Source: Oxytricha trifallax
Taxonomy: Eukaryota > Ciliophora > Spirotrichea > Sporadotrichida > Oxytrichidae
Assembly: GCA_000711775.1 (NCBI GenBank)
Contig: ARYC01000439.1
Coordinates: forward strand, 1-64,000
DNA length: 64,000 bases
Direction: 5' to 3'
In this document: piece after piece, positions 47,578-59,700 of the stretch
How positions within the stretch are numbered: position 1 is the stretch's first letter
Layout of the letters: each line of letters opens with the position of its first letter
Program-made: the position numbers and the translations under genes
The notes under the pieces: generated by a model
Databases searched by the model: none
Told to the model about the DNA's origin: nothing
What the model saw: only the letters and a program-made list of their open reading frames with translations

Positions 47578-50455
47578 GCTTCATGATAGAACTCATCTAC
47601 AATATTTTGATACTTCTTTTCTGTGACCTTTCTCTTAAGCTTAAGAGTGGGAGTGAACTCACCACCTGCTAAACTGAAATCCTCTGGAATAATCTTCCAC
47701 TTTCTAATCTAAGCAGCTCTGGAAACTGCCTTTGAGTTTGTTTTCTCAATGCACTGCTGAATGTATTTTTATATTTTCTCGTTGGCGATGGCTTCCTCGG
47801 TTGTTTTCACGTCTACGTTAAGGGTGTTCTTGAAGAATTGCTTGGCTTCGTTTGTAAGGTTTCTTGAAACAATTCCCTTTGCTGGGTCGATATCAGCCTT
47901 CAAGGTAATTATGGCACCAAGGAATTTTTGTTATTCACCTACTACCATTAGAAAAGTTAAATCGCTCTAAGATATTTAATGAGTTTTATTTGTAAAAATA
48001 GCTGCGAAATTCACATGCCTAAAATATAATATTAACATGTCATAAAAATTCATTTTAAATTTAAAATTGGAGTAAAAATAAGCATTAAATAATTAAATTA
48101 TAAAAATTATAATTCCCCATATAATATAAAACATAGCTTATGTTCTTTTTTATACAAAAAATAATATGGTCAAATTTATGTATCTTTAAATTGTTTCATA
48201 ACTAAAGGATAATGGTTATTTTAAAATTCAGAGTTCATTGTAAGTTTCAAAATAAAAATACTTAATAAATTTCTGCGTTTTATTATGTTGGAGCAAGGAG
48301 GGCATGCATCCTTGAAATGGTCTTCAATGATGACTGGAGCAATGTTTTCACCTCCAGCAGTAATGATAAGCTCCTTTATTCTTCCAGTAATAAAAGTAAA
48401 TCCTTTCTCGTCAATCTTACCTAAGTCACCTGAGTGAAGGAATAAAATATCTTTTAATAAAAAATCCTTGACTATCGAATATCTCTTAGGTTGCTGATTC
48501 ATTCTTTAAATATCCCATCATAACATACCTTCCTCTAAAGCAGATTTCACCAATTCCCTTTTCATCGGGGTTATCGATTTTCAATTCACCACCGTTCATG
48601 ATATAACCAACTGACTTTAAGTTAAAGTTCTAAGGATTTTGCATTGTAGTAGCAGCAGTAGTCTCACTCATACCATAAGCGCCAAGAATGGGAATATCTA
48701 AGGAAGCAAAATATTCAAGAGTAGATTGCTTTATTGGGGCAGCTCCATAAAGATAGGCTTTGCACTGATCTAAACCTAAGGCACCCTTTATTCTCTTGAG
48801 AATCAAAAAGTTTGCAAATGAATAACATAGAGGTGGTTGCTCTCCCTTAAAATAAAAAAAATATTGTAGGAATACACTTTATTTGGGAAATAATTAAATA
48901 AATTAAATTAATAAAAAGGAAATTAGTGGCAGTTAACTTTCTCGAAACATAGACAATATGGTTTTCGTTCGATAGAGAATTAAAATCAGCTGGACTTTAC
49001 TATTGGCGGTAAGCCTCTATCGCATCACTAGAGCGAGATAAATCGACTTTAATTTTGGGTGATTTGTTTAGTTGATTTTAATGCTCAAATTAGATCGAGT
49101 TATCTCACTTCAAGAATACGATAGATGCATACCGTCAATAGTAAAGTCCAACTAATTTTGAATTCTCTTTAAAAAAAGTACCATATTGTATATGTTTTTA
49201 GAAAGTTAACTGCTACTAATTTAATTTTAATTAATTTAATTTATTTAATTATTTCCCAAATCAAATGTATTCCTACAATATAATAACTTTGCTTAAGCAG
49301 AAATTTTAGCTGCACCGAGACCCTTTGCCCAGCCTGAGATTGATTAAGCCAAACTTCCCTTGCTTGCAGCAATTTCCTTAAGTTTATCTTCAAACTTTTC
49401 CCATACTCTTGGTACTGCCAAGAAATAAGTAGGTCTTGCCCATTAAAGTGTCAAGACAATTGATCCCTAAAGAGCATCTGGTCTTGCAAAATATAACTTG
49501 TGTCCAGTGTAAACATGTGAAATGACATCATTGACTAAACCAGCAATATGTGAAAGTGGCAAGTATGATACAATTCTCTCATCTTCTGTAAATGGAGTTT
49601 ATCCTGCAAGAGTTACGAAAGCTGAGTGGATTGTCCAAATGAGATTATCGTGACTAATCATACATGCTTTAGGGTTACCAGTAGTACCACTTGTGTATAT
49701 TAATGTAGCACATTGTCCTGGCTTTTGCTTCTTAATTTTATCCTTGATAATTTCCTCTTTGACATCTTTGCCTAAGTTTAGGAAATCGTTCCATACGAAG
49801 TACCTTTTATCCTTGACGTCATTAGGTAACTTATCAAGTGTATAAACAACAATTGCCTTAATGTTTGGCAATTTGTGTGCATTAACTTCATATTTCTTTA
49901 ATTGTTCAATGCTATCAACTACGATGTAAATACAAACATATATAATGACCTCTGCTTCAGAATGCTCTGCTTGATAGAGGCAAGCATCAGCAGCGTTTGT
50001 GGGGTAGACACCACTTGTAACGCAATTAAACAAACTTCCTCCCATAAATGCAATGACCCATTCTGGAGCATTATGACCCATAATATTCACAGATTTTCTT
50101 TCATTGACTCCCAATACTTCCAAAGCTTTAGCAAATAGTACGCTATCTCTAAAGTACAATTAATTATAAATTTAAATTATTTAATCGCTCATATTTTATA
50201 CTCTCTCCATGACCATTTAAGGACCTTGCCACCTCTCTCAACAAAAAGAGCAGGCTTATCTCCTTGTCTCTAAGCAGTTTCTTAAAATACTTCACTCATT
50301 GTCTTTGGTTGCACGGAGGCTGGTCCAGTTTATCTCATTTTAATTGGGAGCTCAGTATTAATATCAGTTGTCCAGAACATGTTCTTCCCATCCTCTGATC
50401 CTACTAATTGTTGGTAACCTTTTGTTGACATCATTACAACTCTTCCGTCTTCCAT
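47578..50455 (-). CDS. ACSL: long-chain acyl-CoA synthetase (AMP-forming)
   Basis: Start ATG 50455, preceded by an in-frame TGA; stop TGA 47578-47580. Adenylate-forming motifs: [20 protein letters not shown] (P-loop), [57 protein letters not shown] and [15 protein letters not shown]. The C-terminus ([31 protein letters not shown]) is typical of ACSL/bubblegum enzymes. It activates fatty acids to acyl-CoA with ATP for lipid synthesis or oxidation. Four IESs interrupt it (50158-50201, 48848-49289, 48444-48465, 47951-48285). A ~21-bp extra stretch near 49935, inside AEVI-VVDS, may be a fifth. Confidence 0.93.
47951..48285. other. 335-bp IES in acyl-CoA synthetase, pointer ATTA
   Basis: ATTA (TAAT on the coding strand) at 47947-47950 and 48282-48285, same phase. 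Joining gives CPPCSNIMVVGEQQKFLGA, the conserved start of the C-terminal subdomain. Confidence 0.82.
48444..48465. other. 22-bp IES in acyl-CoA synthetase, pointer AAT
   Basis: The conserved GWLHSGDLG motif is broken. Deleting 22 bp between AAT copies (48441-48443, 48463-48465) gives [15 protein letters not shown]. It is too short and lacks GT-AG for an intron. Confidence 0.75.
48848..49289. mobile_element. 442-bp IES built on a foldback element, pointer CTT
   Basis: The inverted repeat core runs from TATTGTAGGAATACA (48861) to its complement (ending 49281), arms about 200 bp. CTT at 48845-48847 and 49287-49289 is in phase on the coding strand (AAG). Joining gives [16 protein letters not shown]. 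The nearest GT-AG pair leaves the wrong phase. Confidence 0.82.
50158..50201. other. 44-bp IES in acyl-CoA synthetase, pointer TAC
   Basis: TAC (coding strand GTA) at 50155-50157 and 50199-50201. Removal gives [18 protein letters not shown], the standard ACSL sequence. Confidence 0.78.
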
Positions 50456-50811
50456 TCAAAATTAAATAATAAATGCTGAATTACATTTATTAATTTGATA
50501 GATTATGATTCTATACAGTCAAATTCGTAAATATTCTTACTTTATCGCTAATTTTTATATATCTTTAATTATGGAAGATTTATTATATCAATCATTCATA
50601 TATACCCATCTATTTTTATAATTACTTTAATTACCATCAAATAGAAACAGTTTTGCAGGCTAATAAATGAATTAACTTGGTAATTTAAAACTTGAATTTT
50701 GTTTTAAATCAAATAAAACACGATCAATTAGGTTGGTTAATTTACTATTATATAGAGTTAAATTTAAGGATTTATATACAATTTAATTTGAGCGCTTTGC
50801 AAGTAAATAAA
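50456..50811. promoter_or_regulatory. divergent promoter region
   Basis: 355-bp AT-rich spacer between the divergent acyl-CoA synthetase and acetyltransferase start codons. No specific motif is recognised. Confidence 0.4.
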
Positions 50812-51756
50812 ATGGCAGATATTGGATAATAAGAATTAATATCTTATTTTATTTTTATTGCTCATTAAGAGAAAGGTAAAATTCTGATTGAAGAAATAAG
50901 AAAGACAAAGAAAAACGAGCCAAAAGTCTTCCCTTTTCTATTAATGGTAGACAAGGAGGCCTTTGGAAAACTAGACGATCAGACTTATATTTTAAAGAGC
51001 TTTTGGAAATCTGCTGCTAATAAGATCATATTAGCTAGAAAATCAGACACTTAGAGTATCGTAGGGTATGCTTGCTATTTAGAAATGGATGGTGGCTGCT
51101 ATCTTATGAGAATTGGAGTGCGCTCAAAGTGCTAAGGATAAGGTATAGGTAGACTCCTCATGAAGTACCTTTTTAATAAGTATCCCAACTACCTATCCTT
51201 AGATGTTAGCACCGATAATATAAAGGCTGTGTAATTTTACTCACGCATTGGCCTATAAATTGCTGACACTTATATCACTGATGATAAAGTTGAATTTAAC
51301 AAGTTTGACACCGCTGAAAATTTTGAGTATATTGAAAGCACTTTTAAAACGTAGATCGAAGAATCAAAGATTGAGCAAACTTTCAAAATTATAAATAATA
51401 ACCCACTAACATCAAATATTTTATCCGATGACGATGAGACTCAAGTGAGTGAGACTTCATCAAACAATTCTTCATCTGTAGATATTATCAATAAATAAAT
51501 TGCTATGAATAATAACTAACACTAATCCCTATCAACCTAAACCTCCGATGTTAACTATGAAAACATTATAAACCTACTTAATAATCCAATTGATATATAA
51601 ACCTTCGAAAACTAAGACATTATATTAGAGTCACTTAATCAAGACTTAATTACAATCTCAGATACCAAAATTTAAATTGAGCAAAAACCACAATCATCCT
51701 TCACAAATGGCAAGAAACAAAAAGCTAAGGGAAAGAATAATAGAAAACTGTTTTGA
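50812..51756 (+). CDS. GNAT-family N-acetyltransferase with polar C-terminal extension, 314 aa
   Basis: ATG 50812 to TGA 51754-51756 with no break. The GNAT fold is seen in IVGYACYLEMDGGCYLMRIG. The acetyl-CoA pyrophosphate loop RSKCQGQGIGRLLMKYL (R/Q-x-x-G-x-G) follows, then LDVSTDNIKAVQFYSRIGL. The last ~150 residues are Asn/Gln/Ser-rich and end with a basic KKQKAKGKNNRKLF. Substrate unknown; protein N-terminal acetylation or another small acceptor is possible. Confidence 0.85.
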
Positions 51757-52073
51757 ATTGCCATCCCTTAAGTTCATTTTTCACAATTCAGCAACAATCA
51801 AGATGGATTGACCAATTATATAAAATATGTTAGTAATTTTTATATATCTATTTTCTCTTATATGAATGAGGATGAATTCTAAATTAGACAGTTTATGTTT
51901 TTCTTAATATAAAGTTCATAAGCTAATATTCAAAACCTAAATAATGATGAAAATATATAATCGACCTATATAAACAACATTTAACTTTACGATCAAAACC
52001 TTAACTCCCTTTAGTAAATAATTATACCTCTTTGGTTTAAAATCTTTCGTTTATAGAGTATTTTAAATAAGAA
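51757..52073. terminator. convergent 3' spacer
   Basis: 317-bp AT-rich region between two converging genes; nothing else seen. Confidence 0.35.
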
Positions 52074-53376
52074 TCAATTTTAATTACGTAGGAGGTACTA
52101 ATCAAACATCAATTAAATATCGCTGATAATTTAATTGCTGACTAGCCAACCTTAAGGCGTTAGACTAATTCCATCAATCTTATTAAGGTTTGAGAAATAT
52201 AGTTCAGTCTGCTCTTTGTATTTTAATTTTATATCTCTGATTATAAGATTTTGAATTTCCTCATAATTTGGTATATAATTTGACAGCTTATCGTACTATA
52301 AACCTGATTTCTTTCTCAGTTAACACATTATGATTGTTTAAATAATGTCATAAGATGAGTCAGCTTCAGCTTTGTACTTTTCTTAAAAGTCTTGTGAATT
52401 AAGAGTTCCAAGATAATTTACAAATTTATAGTATCTGGTTAGTGTCTTTGGCCTTGAAAATCTTTTATTTTTTATGTAGGAAGCTGCTCCAACACCAAAT
52501 GCAAGATATTCTTAATCACCCTCCCAGTACATTTAAAGTATAAAATAATGATAAATGTAAAATTTAAGACATGTTGTTATGACGAGATTAATTAGTTAAG
52601 CTTTTGGAGTAATTTGATAATTCATAATGAATGAAGCCTTAAGATTCTAAGAAATCATGGGTCTATAAATACATATCTGTAACATCATCTGTTACTGGTA
52701 GTGGTTTAGAATCGTATTGATACTTTTTCATAAATGGAGTGTTTTATTCCAAAGTTAACATATAAAAACTTTAGTGATGAAATCCAAATTTAACAGACTA
52801 CTTTAAGCTCTCAAACTATGATTACTTTGTTTATTTTGGAATACCAATAATTTAATCAATTGAGACTTATTCTTGCTTGAAATTTGATTTAAGTACTTCA
52901 TTAATGGATCTATCTATCTCATTGAAATTATGGCCTCTACCCAATAATTAAAACTCCTCCTCATTGAATGTTTAAATTCCCATGCTCAATCGATTTACTC
53001 CCAAGCTATGAAAATCATTAAGTTTTTGAGAATCGAATGTACCAGGGTCTATTTCAAGAGTTATCTCAGGATTTTTATCAAATTTTTAATGCTTTTATAT
53101 TTAATTGATAACACTTTGAAGTTGAATTGGAGTCAGTAAACTTGGAGTTCCTCCACCAAAGTACAAAGTCTATATAGGACTTAGTTTATTTTAATATTTT
53201 TACATCTCCATATCTATCTCAGTATTTAATACCTCGACATATTTCTAGGTATAATCATGTTTTATGGAAATATTAGTGTTATTGCCAAGAGCGTAGACTG
53301 GGAAGTCACAGTAAGAGCACTTTTTGTTACAAAACGGAATGTGGATGTAAATATTCTTTAATAGTTATTTATGCAT
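52074..53376 (-). CDS. RSAD1: HemW/RSAD1-like radical SAM protein (coproporphyrinogen oxidase-like family)
   Basis: ATG 53376 to TGA 52074-52076. The radical SAM 4Fe-4S motif CxxxCxYC is in YIHIPFCNKKCSYCDFPVYA. Then come LYFGGGTPSLLTPIQL, ITLEIDPGTFDSQKL, VNRLSMGIQTFNEEEFQLLG, IIGIPKQT and MLTLEQNTPFMKKYQYD. The C-terminal HemW wing is YWEGDQEYLAFGVGAASYIK and LTPQGWLVSNQIISDI. HemW-type proteins bind haem and are thought to serve haem insertion, unlike true HemN. No targeting peptide is obvious. A 40-bp IES splits the wing. Confidence 0.9.
52533..52572. other. 40-bp IES in the HemW-like gene, pointer ACAT
   Basis: ACAT at 52529-52532 and 52569-52572. On the coding strand no GT donor exists. 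Joining gives SRHNNMYWEGDQEYLAFG. Confidence 0.82.
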
Positions 53377-53776
53377 TTTATAAATTAACTTAATAATTAT
53401 TATAGAAATAAGTTTTACATCGACAATTTAAATAAGACATGAAGAATCATTAAATATATACATGGTATATTTTAGAGAAAAAATAATTTTAAAAGAAAGA
53501 TAAAAATTTTAATATGTAATTGTTTATAAGAGTAAAATTTAATAGACATTAAATGATAGCTCAAATTAAAAATAAATTTACTTCTAAAATATGAAAAGTT
53601 TATGTATTTATTGTAGAAAGAAATTCTTATAATTAAAAACATATTAAATATAAATTTCTTTTAACTATTAAAGGATTATTTATTAAAACATTTATTGAAA
53701 TAATATCAAATGTTACATTATTCAAAGCTATTTCTTTTTAATCAATAATAAACTCAATTGAGAACGATTAATAAAA
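53377..53776. promoter_or_regulatory. divergent spacer upstream of NUP210
   Basis: 400 bp, strongly AT-rich, between the start codons of the HemW-like gene and NUP210. No element recognised. Confidence 0.4.
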
Positions 53777-56700
53777 TGCGCTACTACTAAATATTGAAGC
53801 AGCATCACAAGTTTCGTTAAAAGCAGGAATTCTCCTCACTTTTAAGCAAATTCAATTCAAAACTCTTGTTGAGTATGACTCTGATGATGGTCCTCTGTGG
53901 TTAAGTAATGTCAAATGGGTTCTATGATGCAAACGAGAAAGACCACATCTTTGGACAGGGCAACAAGCAAATCTCTGACATTAATCTGTTACTTCCGATT
54001 AGTAATTGCGTTGATTGCCGCAAAGCAGTTCACAACATCTCTGCTATCAATGGATGCTTCTAATGGTAAGTTAATATGAAGACTCATTATGATTTTATAG
54101 GGAAGTTTCACATCCTAACTTGATCGATATATCTCCCATCCCAGCAAGAGGCTACCCTGATTGCACAAATATCGCTTCATTGTCTGCTATTTCACAGAAA
54201 CCTAGTAAATCCCTCATTTGGATATCCGCCAGAGATAAGAGTAATTAGTAAAAATACCAATAAATTATTGCTGTAAATTTTTTTAATTTAACTAAATGTA
54301 AAATAACTATGTAGAGGTATTAATTCTATTTATTAAATTAAGAATTTTTATATTAAATCAATCTAAAATAAAAATATGATCATTTTTCTAATTAAACGTT
54401 TGATTTAATTGTTATTCGTAGATTCTGGTTAAGTCCTCAGGTGTGAAGCAAAACTTGGAATAATTAAATATTCATGCTTATATTTTAAATAATTAGAAGA
54501 CTTGAAATTCAGACTCATCTTAAGCAATTCTATGTTGACGACTTTGAACATTTGCACATAGCTGTAAATTACTATTTTTAAATTTTAATATTTTCGATAG
54601 GCTTATGATGAAGAAGGAAATATCTTTAACAGTCTCGAAGGCTTCAGGTTCGAATGGAACATAGATCAAGGAACTGACATTGTAAAAATTGTGAGTACAA
54701 AAGAAGCTCAACACAAACAATCTGAGATTCAAAGAGAAATGGAGTTTTCCAAGTTACACTCTGATGTTCTATTCTTGAGAGGTTTGAGAACTGGTACAGC
54801 TACTGTATCAGTCAGAATCATGGAATAAGGATATGATGAAGTTCCTCCTACTCAAGTCACTCTAACTATCACCGAACCATTCGTTGTCATTCCTCAAAGA
54901 ACTGTGTACATCTTGCCTACCAGCAAGTTCCAATTCTAACTTGCAAAAGTTAGTCTTAAGAACTATGACATGCAATTCTATCCAATCTAACTTCCAAGCA
55001 GATAGTACTAATGGAACATTGATCTTGAAGAGAAAGCTCTAATTGGAGAGGATGGTTTGTTCTTCAGTAAAGATAAAGAAGGCTTTGTAAATGTAATTGT
55101 TGTTGATCAATTCATTGCAAATAACACTGCAGATGGATCTGTAAAAATTGTATTCCCTCATCTACTTGATCTTGAAATCGTTGATGTCTCTGATCAAATG
55201 TTGAATCCCTCTACTCTTCTTCAAGATGAACTTCAAAAGACCTACTACGAGCAACTTGGAATCAAGGATTGGGATAGTAACTGGATTCTAATTGAAGGAA
55301 ACTACTATCTTATGAAAGTCTTCCTATTCGACAGAGATAAACATCCCATATACTTGACAGAAAACTTAGTTTTCAATAACATCTTGGATCCAAATCACTT
55401 TGAAATAATTAGATTCAATCGCATAAATTCAGAGTTTATTGTAAGAGCAAAAAAGGCCACCTATAAGGATCAAAGACTCTAAGTAGTTTCAGTATTACAA
55501 GAGATCAAATCAGAAACACCATACTACACTTATTATGTTGAGTAAGTAAATAAGTTTTTGTTTTATTTTTATTTTTAGTCAAAATCGCTTAAGAGCTGAA
55601 AAAGAAGTCAAAATTACTATTCGAGTTGGTATTATTCATCCAACAGATCTTGTTCTATTGCCACTAATTAAGCTTCAAGATGAATCAAGAAGTGGAGAAC
55701 TATGGTAACTTTATGCAGAAGGTGGTTCAGGCTTTTATACTTGGACTATTCTTGATCCTCATGTAGCTTCAATCTCAGGATCAGGTTTAGTAAAATCTAG
55801 AGAGGTTGGATTTACACAAGTGATAGTGAGAGATAACTTGAACTCTAGAAATGTCAAAACAATTAATGTTGAAGTCACTCCAGTGTTTTCATTTACTTGG
55901 CTTGAAGATCACCTTGAAATCGAGAAAAATGTCGAGGAAGCACAATTAAGTATCATAGCTCTTGATTAACAAGGAAGAAAATTCACTAACTGCACTTCAG
56001 TAAACACTTAATTTGAACTAAAGGGAGAAGGTGTTCTAAACTCAATTCCAACAAACAACACTTATGAAGAAATAAGGGACTTTGTACTTAGCAACAAAGA
56101 TCTAATGTATTTGAAATAAATCTTTGACGAAAATGTTAACGCTCTTACTCTTGAATAAGCAACTCTAAGAAAAGATTTAACTCCTTAAAGAGAGATTATT
56201 TTACTTCATAATAACTTTGGTATATGCTAGAACCAAAAAGTCATGGGAATTTCTGAAGGTCTTGGTAGAGTAAAGGCATATTGGTCAAATTATGTTTCAA
56301 GCACTTAAAACAGACTTGTTGAAAGCAATTATGCTGAAGTTGCTTCATATCAAAGATTGACTACAATTCTTCCTTCATACAAACTCTTCTTTAGTGATCT
56401 TTATTCAAAGAATTAAGTCATTGCAGAGGATCAGAGCTTCCATAAAATGTATTTAGATAACATCTTTGATATTGCTTTTGGTTCATCATCTTAATGGATA
56501 ATTCAGGGAGGTACAAATTTCTGGAAAGATCTACCAGAGAAATATTAAGTCACTGAAACTCATGAAATTGTTAGCCAGGATGACAGTGGCTTAGAAAAAT
56601 CAGTCCTTCATTTCGAATAAGTACATGAACAGTCAACACTATTCAAGTATGCTTTAACATGCCTATATCCAGGAGACAAGTATAGACTAACCAGACCTCA

Positions 56701-59700
56701 TAGATTCAGAGTTCATCTCAAATAAAAGAACTAGCAAACTAGACATTTATTGAGACCAGCTTCTCATGATATATCTATTTTCATTCATTGCGAACCTCCC
56801 AAGGATGTTAGACTTTACTGGGCTCAAGAAGATAAAAACATGAACAGTATTTCTTATAGACATCTTCCCAGACATAAGTTAATTAGTGGTGAGAGAAATC
56901 ACTTTGTTTTGGTAAACAGCAGACATTTTGTAAGATCACTTATGTTCGATAACACCTAAAATGTATTCTATAATCACAGCAGTATAATGACTGATTTCTC
57001 TTCTACAAATAACACCATGATGGAAGTTTATTCAATTATTTAATAAATGTATAAGTTTATCCATTAAGAGAAAACTATGACGATCTCGTAAAGGAAATGA
57101 TTTACGATAAGAGAAGAGTTGAAATTTTCAACATTACTGGAACAGTGTTTTTGAATGCAATTTCAGAGGGATACATCAAGAGATACTTAAGAGGAAATGC
57201 TGGTTATTTTGGCAGCTAAAGTCTTGATTTAGAGTCCATGAATCTTGATTATCCAGTTAAGGATAGAATGAGAATTGAAATCGTTCAAAATGTTGATATT
57301 TAACCTAAGTACAAATCCCTTTATCTAGCTAAAGAAAACTCTTATAAATTTAAGATTCTACACGGATCTGGACATTTTAGTGTAAGTTTGAACAACACAG
57401 ATATAGCTGACAGGCACCACGTAGAGGGTGATAGATATATCACTATTTATCCTAAAAAAGAAGGACCTATTGAAATTAGAGTTGAGGATATTGAGCTTCC
57501 AGATGCTGAGGTTGCTATTGCTGAGATGCTTATTTCAGATATCTATAGACTTGAATTAGATGCTCCAGGAACTTTAATCGAGCAGGGATCTTAAATGGAT
57601 TTGAACATCACTGCTTTTGATAACTATAATAGACCATTTGATGATGACCAGTATAAATTCATGAAATTCCACATTGAAATTGAGATTTCCTAACAAAGAG
57701 ACAGAGGTTTAATTGCCACTTAGTACTCTCATAATAACAGATTATTTGAGGCTAAGGGATAAGAACCAGGATTGTACTAAGTTACTGCTGTTTCTAACAG
57801 ATACATTCCTTTGTCTGTTAAATACCAACAGACAGGTGATGTGAACACTTACAACAGACCAAGAGTAGTTTCTGAGGTGTTGAAGATTGAAGTCTTCCCA
57901 CTCCTTCAAATTCACCCACCTAGCCTTTTACTTACACCTTTAATGAGATACACCTTACAAATTGTTGGAGGACCAAGCAGAAGTGCAAGCAGTTCTTCTT
58001 ATCACGGTGGCTCTGTTGAAATAAAGTTTGACATTGAAAATAAAACAGTAGCAACTGTTGACATTTTCAGAGAAGTAACTGGTCTTGAAGTCGGAGATAC
58101 CAAGCTTTTCTATGAAGTTATTCAACTTAGACAACAAGGTTAAATCAAAAGATCAATTGTCTCAAAGAAGACCATCCCTATAAGAGTTAGACTAGTCACA
58201 GACATTGAAATCCCTTATAACAACTAAAGAACTGTTTACTCTGCAAGTATGATCAAGCTCATAGGTATCTTGAAATATTATCAAGAGACTTTCACTCATG
58301 GTATTGCCCCAATTTCATACAATTGGAATTGCTCAAACCCAAACATTCTATCTTTGAGCATTCCTTCTAGGGATGATATTATAACAATTTATCTATTTTC
58401 TTGGTTAAGATTTTTAATTTTAAGCAATCTTAAGCTTTAACTACTACCCTAATCATGGCCTCAAAGAAGATTCGTGATAATGAGCACAACTATTAAAATT
58501 TAATATATTGTACTTAACTCAAATGATGCAGTTTTCCTTACTTCATTTAACTCTTCAACTGTCTATTCTGTAGGAGGCAAACAAGGTGAAGCTCTTGTTT
58601 CACTTCAACTTGCTATTGAATATCCCAACAAGTACAGATATGATAAGAACTGGTTCGGCACAAAGATCATAGTCAGAGTTAATGAGAAACTTACAGTTAT
58701 ACAATTTTAAAATATATGATATATAGTTGATGTCCCAGAATATATTAACAATTAAGAAAAGTAAACTCATCTGTACTTACTCCCACCTAATGCCTTCACA
58801 AAGATTGAGACTATAATAATTAAAAAAAAATATTTTTTAATAATAAAAAGTTTATTAATTCTAAATTTATAATATTAAATAAAATGAATCCAAAATACTT
58901 AAAATCAGAAAAAGAAATAATAAACTCTTATACAAAACAAGATTTAATAATTAAATATCAAATTTGTAAGAAATGCAAGATTTTAATGTGACCTATCATG
59001 TAAAAATAAAATTATCTTAAATGCGATATTTGCAGAAAAGAATAAAGTTTGGCTGAGTTTTAGCTTTTTAAAAAAGTGGATTTACAACTCTTTGACGTAC
59101 TATTAAATCTATGGGTTGACCAAATACCATCTGCTCACATAAACAAGTTAATAAATTTCTCAAACCCTCTGTAATCAAGAGATCACTTCAGGTTATTTAG
59201 AATAATCGCTAGTTTCTATATTAATCTAAAAATTAAACCTTATCTAAGATTACCAGGGCCAATAGAAATTGATGAAACCAAAATAGGAGCTAAGAAACTT
59301 GGAGCTCAAGGCAGAAATTAAAAAACTAAACTAAAATGGGTCTTTGGCATGTATTGTAGAAATTCTAAGCTAATAGTTCTAAACTACATCTAAAACAAAA
59401 AGCATCAGACTTTGTTACCAATAATTAAATCTCATACATAAAATGAGTCAGTTATTTTTAGCGACTAGCATATGAGTTATGTAAAGCTTAAATCAGCAAA
59501 ATCTTTAATGCCAGCAAATTTCACGCATTTTTGGGTAAACCACTCTGAATAATTTGTTCATAACAAATTCACTTTTATTCACACAAATAACATAGAACGA
59601 TAGTGGAGATCTTTAAAATCAAGCATTTCTAGTGTCAAAATATCAGTAAAAGATCACTTTATTCAAGAGTATTGCGATGCATATGAACTAAGATAAATCA

